From the IMG/VR virus record IMGVR_UViG_3300005264_001571, positions 1 to 25,285 of that record: a DNA stretch of 25,285 nt. One strand, 5' to 3'. Position 1 is the stretch's first letter, and each line of letters begins with the position of its first letter. This document shows, piece after piece, positions 21,138 through 25,285 of the stretch. A model generated the notes under the pieces. That model had not been told where the DNA came from and made no database searches. It worked only from the letters and a program-made list of their open reading frames with translations. Made by a program: the position numbers and the translations under genes. Origin of the DNA: a virus.

Positions 21138-21353
21138 TTATGCCTCCTTGAGCTTTACTTTTACCCTTTTTCCATCCATCATAAGCTTTTTTATGCGGTT
21201 ATAATGCTCGTAAGCTTCTTCTATATAATCAAAAGCTTCAATGTAGTTAAACTTCGCCTGCTGCTCGAATGCTTTTTTTAACTTCAGCCCGAGCTGGTGA
21301 AATTCCTCCCAAAATTCTCTATCAAGGGCGATATATTCTTTTTCCTCTTTCAT
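21138..21353 (-). CDS. Unrecognised 71-residue helical protein
   Basis: Starts in a TAATG overlap with the ligase stop and ends 3 bases before the nuclease start. Almost entirely two helices (DREFWEEFHQLGLKLKKAFE; EAFDYIEEAYEHYNRIKKLM) and a basic tail (DGKRVKVKLKEA). A helical-hairpin adaptor that links ligase and nuclease is possible from position; no family recognised. Confidence 0.6.
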   Translation of the reverse strand: MKEEKEYIALDREFWEEFHQLGLKLKKAFEQQAKFNYIEAFDYIEEAYEHYNRIKKLMMDGKRVKVKLKEA

Positions 21354-22276
21354 TAAATCATCTCCTCAACAATGCTTAAATAAAGCCTATATGCCGAGTT
21401 CGGTATCTTTTTCCCGTATTCTTCCTGAACTTCTTTCGCTATCTCCCGCATAGCGATTTTTGGGTTAATAAAGTCTTCTTTTGAGAGCTTAAGCTTTACT
21501 TTATGTATTGCTTCAAGGACTTCCTCTTTTGTAGCCATATTTTTATCTTTACCTTTCTTCTGCTTCTTTTTCTCTTTTTTCCTCGCTTGCTCATAGAAAA
21601 ACTGCTCATGGGTCGGATAATTAAAGTGTATCGGCTTAATTTTGCCTCTGAGTAATATTTCTCCATCTTCGCCAATCGCCTTAACTACAAAGCCTTCATA
21701 GTCCCTAATCCACGCCAGCCATGATAAATATTTCATTGTCTCTTTTCCTGTCTCATTTTCAAAATACCAAGGCGAAAGCTTTTCTTGTATTTCTCCTCCT
21801 ACGCTATATAAATAATCATGTATAATATACGGGTAAAAGTTCTTAGTATCATTATCCCATTCCTCATAAAAGATTATATTACTCGCCTGAGTTACTGGCG
21901 TATAAGGAGCTTTTAGCTTTCCGCTTATAAGTTCTCCGACTATATAAGAGCCGTCCTCCCAATTTTCGTAAAAGAACTGTATCTGTGGTATAAGGTAAGG
22001 ATTATTTTCTAATGCTTCTTTAAAGAGCTTAAAAAATCTTTCCTCTGCATTCCTGTTACGTGTTAAAACGTAAATCTTATTCTTCCAGATAACGAGCCTT
22101 AAATTTGTGCCGTCGTATTTTTTTTCAACGATTACATAGTTTACTCTATCTTTTATTTTCTGGAACTTCTGCAAAAACTGGGCGTAGTTATCTATCTTCG
22201 GAAAAGGCTTAATTCCGGGCGGAATATACTCATTTGAAAATATAATCCCTTCCTTTTCAAACTCCACCTTAATCAC
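21353..22276 (-). CDS. ATP-dependent DNA/RNA ligase with extra C-terminal domain
   Basis: A 307-residue member of the covalent nucleotidyltransferase superfamily. Motif I is VEKKYDGTN with the adenylated lysine at Lys53; motif Ia-like YVLTRNRN (~70-77); motif III YIVGELISG (~111-119); motif IV EGFVVKA (194-200); motif V LRGKIKP (209-215). The OB domain of full-size DNA ligases is not evident. Instead there is a lysine-rich linker (~230-245) and a ~60-residue helical domain (KEEVLEAIHKVKLKL, AMREIAKEVQEEYG). The size and motif style resemble RNA-ligase-like enzymes, so DNA or RNA substrate is open. The GTG start overlaps the upstream stop; another GTG nine bases downstream is possible. Confidence 0.85.
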   Translation of the reverse strand: MIKVEFEKEGIIFSNEYIPPGIKPFPKIDNYAQFLQKFQKIKDRVNYVIVEKKYDGTNLRLVIWKNKIYVLTRNRNAEERFFKLFKEALENNPYLIPQIQFFYENWEDGSYIVGELISGKLKAPYTPVTQASNIIFYEEWDNDTKNFYPYIIHDYLYSVGGEIQEKLSPWYFENETGKETMKYLSWLAWIRDYEGFVVKAIGEDGEILLRGKIKPIHFNYPTHEQFFYEQARKKEKKKQKKGKDKNMATKEEVLEAIHKVKLKLSKEDFINPKIAMREIAKEVQEEYGKKIPNSAYRLYLSIVEEMI

Positions 22277-22518
22277 CCTGCCATATAACTTTCTATTTTT
22301 ACCTCCTCAAAAGCCTCTTTCCACCTTTTCCACTCCTCATAAAGTCTCCGTGCCTGCCTTGCATCTTTACGAGCATGCTTAGAACGAGCATGGACTATAG
22401 ACAGTCCGCTTAATATTCGCTTGATATAGCTCTTTTTGTATCCTTTCGACCATAGGTAGTTAATGAATTCCTGCTTTTCGCTTGGAGAAAGAGAAATAGG
22501 AGGAAATACATCCATCAT
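22273..22518 (-). CDS. Small basic helical protein, recombinase core-binding-like
   Basis: An 81-residue protein between the OB-fold-like protein and the ligase, overlapping both. Residues ~10-45 (SPSEKQEFINYLWSKGYKKS, YIKRILSGLSIVHARSK) resemble the N-terminal SAM-like DNA-binding domain of archaeal tyrosine recombinases. The rest is a very basic helix (ARKDARQARRLYEEWKRWKE). There is no catalytic domain. DNA binding is likely from charge; the recombinase resemblance may be convergent. Confidence 0.58.
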   Translation of the reverse strand: MMDVFPPISLSPSEKQEFINYLWSKGYKKSYIKRILSGLSIVHARSKHARKDARQARRLYEEWKRWKEAFEEVKIESYMAG

Positions 22519-22853
22519 TATTCCTCCTCGTCTGGGTCAACAAGCACATAGTATTTTAACCCTTTCTCATTCCTCCTCTTTATGACTTTAGCCGTTACTG
22601 GCTCTCCTTCAAAAGCATTCTTATCTTTAAGTATCCTTACTTGATCCATAATTACACTGCTCGATGTGTTCCAGCAGTAGGGCTTTTTCTCCGTGTCGTC
22701 CGCAAAGTGGAAATATATGCTCACATAGGGCCCTTCCACGCCTTTTCTAAAATGGGCATCCTCGATAAGGATAACCTCACCGAGGACGGCCCCGCTCTTA
22801 ACTATTTCCCTATTATCTAAGGGTTTTTCCAGATAGTCGCTTATCTTCTTCAC
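22518..22853 (-). CDS. Probable OB-fold ssDNA-binding protein
   Basis: A 111-residue protein starting at GTG 22853 behind GAGGTGAT. It shows the strand order of small OB-fold proteins: GAVLGEVILIEDAHF, GPYVSIYFHFADDTEK, PYCWNTSSSVIMDQVRIL, PVTAKVIKRRNEKGLKYYVL, with aromatic residues (Y, F, W) on the strands and an acidic tail (DPDEEE) as in single-strand-binding proteins. It is the first gene of the operon with a ligase and a Cas4-like nuclease, where an ssDNA-binding protein is expected. The family is inferred from pattern rather than from a diagnostic motif. A hairpin covers its ribosome site. Confidence 0.62.
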   Translation of the reverse strand: MKKISDYLEKPLDNREIVKSGAVLGEVILIEDAHFRKGVEGPYVSIYFHFADDTEKKPYCWNTSSSVIMDQVRILKDKNAFEGEPVTAKVIKRRNEKGLKYYVLVDPDEEE

Positions 22854-22867
22854 GAGGTATCACCTCG
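22853..22867 (-). promoter_or_regulatory. Hairpin covering the ribosome site and start of the OB-fold gene
   Basis: On the minus strand CGAGGT-GAT-ACCTCG is a perfect 6-bp inverted repeat with a 3-base loop. It contains the GAGGTGAT ribosome site and reaches the first base of the GTG start. Folding would hide the site; the palindrome could equally bind a repressor. Confidence 0.5.
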
Positions 22868-22878
22868 AAATTTATATA
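22866..22878 (+). promoter_or_regulatory. Plus-strand archaeal promoter for the phosphoesterase-TFB operon
   Basis: CGAAA (BRE-like) followed by TTTATATA. Expected transcript start is near 22900, leaving a leader of about 60 bases before ATG 22959. The direct repeats CTTATAAG (22905-22912) and GTTATAAG (22923-22930) lie at or just after that start, where a repressor could act; they may instead be TATA-like elements for the divergent gene. Confidence 0.6.
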
Positions 22879-22958
22879 TTACTTTATCATATTTAACGAT
22901 TTCTCTTATAAGAAGAGATACCGTTATAAGGTGGTTTTTATATTAGCATTTACTGGTG

Positions 22959-24182
22959 ATGGATATTAAGCCAAGCCAGCAGCAAATAATTTATATTTTA
23001 AATAAAAAGAGTGGTAAAGCACAAAAGAAGGAGCTTCAAGAAGAGGTTGGCTTTAAACCAAACGCATTTAGGGCGAGGATTTCAGAATTAAGGCGGATGG
23101 GCTTAATCGAGTGGGATAATAATTATATTTGGCTAACGGAGAAAGGAAAGGACTTCGTAAAAGAAAGTGCAAAAGTTACGGAAGCAGTAACTATTACAAA
23201 TAAAAATACGAATAAATTGAGCTCTCTTCTTCATGAAGAGCGGGAAGAAGACGACGATAAGATAAAAGCGACAATAGTAATATCAGACCTTCACCTCGGC
23301 GATGAAAACGTTATGCTCGAAACTTATAAGTCTGCAGTTAATAACTTAATTAATAAGCTAAAAGAGATAGCAAAAGAAGAAAAGATAAGCAAGATAGACG
23401 TTATTTTAAACGGCGATATTGTAGCTGGGCGTGGTATCTTCCGAGGACAGGAAGCACAAAATATTTTTAACAAGGGCAATATTCAGGTATTATATGCCTC
23501 CGCTTATATCCTTGACCTGCATAGAGAGCTAAGCCAAATCGCCCCGGTTCAATACTTCGTGATAAAAGGTAACCATGATACACATAGAGGAGATAATTAC
23601 GCATGGGAATTAGCCGATAAGCTCCGCTCTTTCGGATTAAACGCTTACTATGCAGGGCATCAGCGTATAACTAACTTAGGTAATAAAGAAAAGCAGCATT
23701 GGGCCCTAATCGAACACGGCTATGGGGGAAGCGATTACTATCCTATCAGCTATGACTTTTTACGCAATACGTGGAAAAAGCTTAACTGGCTTAATAGGAA
23801 ACAGATAGAACAAGGGCGAAAAGAGATAGAGCGGGTTATAGTCGGGCACTCTCACTGGCTCGTAACTAATATACGTCAAGACCCTTACTGGGCGATAGAT
23901 GTTAGCGGAGGCTTCCAGAGAAACGAAAGAATAGAGTTAGGTAAAAATCAAAGACCAGCGGGCTTTATCCTCTATGTATTTGACCCAGACAGGGATGGCT
24001 TAACAGTCTATGACTGGAAAGATGGGCTAAGGCTATATGAAATCGTCCCCGACGAGGAAATAATGTTAAAAGAGCTATTTGACCCAGCTCTTGAGCTAAA
24101 GAATCGGATGGACGCCCCACGCAAGTTAATAGAGTTATACGATTATTTAAAGAAGGAGGGATTAATTAAGAAGGAGGGATAA
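22959..24182 (+). CDS. Winged-helix / calcineurin-like metallophosphoesterase fusion
   Basis: A 407-residue protein. ATG 22959 is chosen; a GTG three bases upstream is in frame. Residues ~5-68 look like a winged helix (QQQIIYILNKKSGKAQKKEL; FRARISELRRMGLIEW; YIWLTEKGKDFV). After an acidic linker, residues ~104-370 carry the phosphoesterase metal ligands: SDLHLGD (109-115), NGDIVAG (151-157), GNHDTH (204-209), IEHGYGG (251-257) and GHSHW (296-300). These are the D-x-H, GD, GNH(D) and GHxH motifs of the superfamily that includes Mre11, SbcD and LpxH. It probably cleaves phosphodiesters in DNA, RNA or a nucleotide; the winged helix suggests nucleic acid. It heads the rightward operon, with AAGGAGGG leading into the next gene. 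Confidence 0.83.
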   Translation: MDIKPSQQQIIYILNKKSGKAQKKELQEEVGFKPNAFRARISELRRMGLIEWDNNYIWLTEKGKDFVKESAKVTEAVTITNKNTNKLSSLLHEEREEDDDKIKATIVISDLHLGDENVMLETYKSAVNNLINKLKEIAKEEKISKIDVILNGDIVAGRGIFRGQEAQNIFNKGNIQVLYASAYILDLHRELSQIAPVQYFVIKGNHDTHRGDNYAWELADKLRSFGLNAYYAGHQRITNLGNKEKQHWALIEHGYGGSDYYPISYDFLRNTWKKLNWLNRKQIEQGRKEIERVIVGHSHWLVTNIRQDPYWAIDVSGGFQRNERIELGKNQRPAGFILYVFDPDRDGLTVYDWKDGLRLYEIVPDEEIMLKELFDPALELKNRMDAPRKLIELYDYLKKEGLIKKEG

Positions 24183-24184
24183 AG

Positions 24185-24418
24185 ATGTATGTATATGGGA
24201 TAAAAAAGAGAAGAGATAATATTTTAACGTGGTTTATTATAGTAGTAATTATAGCAGTGATAATATTAGTCCCAGCACTCCCGGGAGTGGGTATCTGGTT
24301 ATGGCTCGACCCAGCAACTTTCTGGCAAAAGCTCCTATTATTCGCCTTTATCGCAGGGATTATTTATCCAGCTCTTTTCGTTATTGAGTTTATAATCCTT
24401 AAATTAATATGTGATTAA
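24185..24418 (+). CDS. Small membrane protein with two membrane segments
   Basis: A 77-residue protein behind AAGGAGGG, 2 bases after the phosphoesterase stop. A basic N-terminus (YGIKKRRDN) is followed by a first hydrophobic segment (WFIIVVIIAVIILVPALPG, ~16-34) and a second (LLLFAFIAGIIYPALFVIEF, ~50-69). The Lys/Arg-rich start predicts an N-in orientation. Co-expression with a phosphoesterase and a TFB argues against a late holin role; function unknown. Confidence 0.62.
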   Translation: MYVYGIKKRRDNILTWFIIVVIIAVIILVPALPGVGIWLWLDPATFWQKLLLFAFIAGIIYPALFVIEFIILKLICD

Positions 24419-24456
24419 ATAAGCCTTGCTTAAATAAGAAAGAGGAGGGAGAATAA

Positions 24457-25023
24457 ATGAAGCAAGATATAAAGAATAAAAGTAAAGTGGAGGCGGAAGC
24501 CCTTAACTGGGACGATACCCCTATAGCATATATATATAATAATAATGAATTATTAGCCATATACCGCGAGCCCGCAATAATAACCGACCACGGCACGATA
24601 AGAGCAGGGATTTTTGTCTTCTATACGGAGAGCGGCGAACATTACGCAAGGGCAGAGCTCGAGCTTGAAGATGTGGCTTATTTAATAAGGCGGTTAGAAG
24701 CAGCGATTAACTTTATTGAAGCACGTTATGAAGTAAGCGAGGATATAGAGGTATATAAGCGTAAGGAAGGAGATACCACACTGAGCATATTTATAACAAA
24801 AGATAGACAAATAACTTTCTTTATCAGAAATGGCGAACTATGGGCAAGAGCGGCAATAAATATTATCCAAGCAGTCTATTTGCTAAAAGTCCTTAATATC
24901 GAGTTTTCAAATGCATATCACGACGTCCACAGCCTAAGGACAGATATAATAAGAGAAATACAGAGAGGAGTTACACACGACTTAAAGAAGAAATACGACT
25001 GGGACGGGATGATGTATGGTTAA
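24457..25023 (+). CDS. Unrecognised protein with an internal duplication
   Basis: A 188-residue protein behind GAGGAGGG. Residues ~51-84 (GIFVFYTESGEHYARAELEL then EDVAYLIRRLEAAI) and ~118-150 (QITFFIRNGELWARAAINI then IQAVYLLKVLNIEF) align as two copies of a strand-hairpin-helix unit with a shared G-E-x-x-A-R-A core. A related strand (YIYNNNELLAIYREP) precedes the first copy. No catalytic motif. The last codons overlap the TFB gene start by 8 bases, so the two are probably translated together and might act together. Confidence 0.62.
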   Translation: MKQDIKNKSKVEAEALNWDDTPIAYIYNNNELLAIYREPAIITDHGTIRAGIFVFYTESGEHYARAELELEDVAYLIRRLEAAINFIEARYEVSEDIEVYKRKEGDTTLSIFITKDRQITFFIRNGELWARAAINIIQAVYLLKVLNIEFSNAYHDVHSLRTDIIREIQRGVTHDLKKKYDWDGMMYG

Positions 25024-25285
25024 GTGTCCGCTCTGCGGCTCTTCTTTTATTCTTTACGACTCGGAACGGGGAGAATATTACTGTGGTAAATGTGGCTATG
25101 TAATCGAGCAGGAGCAGGTTATAAATAAGAGAGTATTAAAGCAGGCGAAAAGAGATATAAAGAACGCAAAGTTTGAATGGACAAGTGCAAAAGATGATAA
25201 TTATAATTACGCTATTGCTGAAATAAGAAGAATAGCCGCTAATTTAAATTTGCCCTCTTATATGGTAAAGGAAGCGGAAAGAAAA
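25016..25285 (+). CDS. Virus-encoded TFB (TFIIB-like) transcription factor, cut by the window end
   Basis: Ninety residues are visible. Residues 4-35 form a zinc ribbon with CPLCGS and YYCGKCGYVIEQ (four cysteines, C-x2-C...C-x2-C), the TFIIB type. From ~residue 63 the first cyclin repeat begins (NYNYAIAEIRRIAANLNLPS, then YMVKEAERK), matching the EI-x-RI-x3-L-x-LP pattern of archaeal TFB. Only ~27 residues lie between ribbon and cyclin repeat, against roughly 60-80 in host TFB, and no GPEWR-like B-reader is present. It would bind TBP and BRE to redirect host RNA polymerase to viral promoters, possibly those with the AGAAAAG/TTTATATA elements here. Confidence 0.85.
   Translation, partial: MVKCPLCGSSFILYDSERGEYYCGKCGYVIEQEQVINKRVLKQAKRDIKNAKFEWTSAKDDNYNYAIAEIRRIAANLNLPSYMVKEAERK

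Noticed and set aside
1-25285. tRNA or rRNA genes
   Set aside because: No cloverleaf-like segments or conserved T-loop GTTCRA contexts with matching stems were noticed, although a covariance search was not possible.

Overview
The window is a piece of a tailed-virus (caudovirus) genome, or an integrated copy of one, from an archaeon. The head and tail genes are unmistakable: a portal, a Mu F-like head protein, a prohead protease/scaffold, an HK97-fold capsid protein, a tail tube, tail chaperones with a frameshift site, a TP901-type tape measure and a tail hub. The archaeal assignment rests on three things: a TFIIB-type transcription factor (TFB) starting at the right edge, promoters of BRE + TTTATATA type, and T-rich terminators behind several genes. 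Strong GGAGG ribosome sites, Arg codons dominated by AGA/AGG, frequent ATA and very Lys/Glu-rich proteins suggest a thermophilic euryarchaeal host. That last step is inference, and no host gene is present to prove it.

Layout. Bases 1-15354 (+ strand) are the late structural module. A receptor/fibre set (5'-cut fibre-like protein, unknown protein, DUF2341 adhesin, repeat protein) comes first. The head set follows (portal, MuF, gp10-like, small proteins, protease/scaffold, capsid), then connector, tail completion, tail tube, chaperones, tape measure, hub, tail-tip protein and a small membrane protein. T-rich spacers follow the first gene, the capsid gene and the tail tube gene. The large terminase is not in the window.

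Bases 15349-22853 (- strand) are an early-type module of short, tightly overlapping genes. The end nearest 22.8 kb is a DNA-processing operon: a possible OB-fold ssDNA-binding protein, a small basic protein, an ATP-dependent polynucleotide ligase, a helical protein and a Cas4-like Fe-S nuclease. Two near-identical promoters (17389-17421 and 20303-20335) drive two further sets of small, mostly unrecognised genes. Between these sets lies an AT-rich, gene-free 0.6 kb region with many copies of AGTTAATAAT and stacked palindromes. It sits directly behind a gene for a ribbon-helix-helix/coiled-coil protein. This is the best candidate for a replication origin or partition site.

Bases 22866-25285 (+ strand) start from a divergent promoter region. 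They encode a winged-helix/metallophosphoesterase fusion, a membrane protein, an internally duplicated unknown protein and the TFB.

Most notable points: the origin-like region with its RHH/coiled-coil partner; the TFB with an unusually short connector; the A AAA AAG frameshift site in the tail chaperone pair; a disrupted tail tube reading frame; a possible internal start separating protease from scaffold; a roughly 20-residue repeat shared by a fibre-region protein and the tail hub; and a 49-residue four-cysteine gene.
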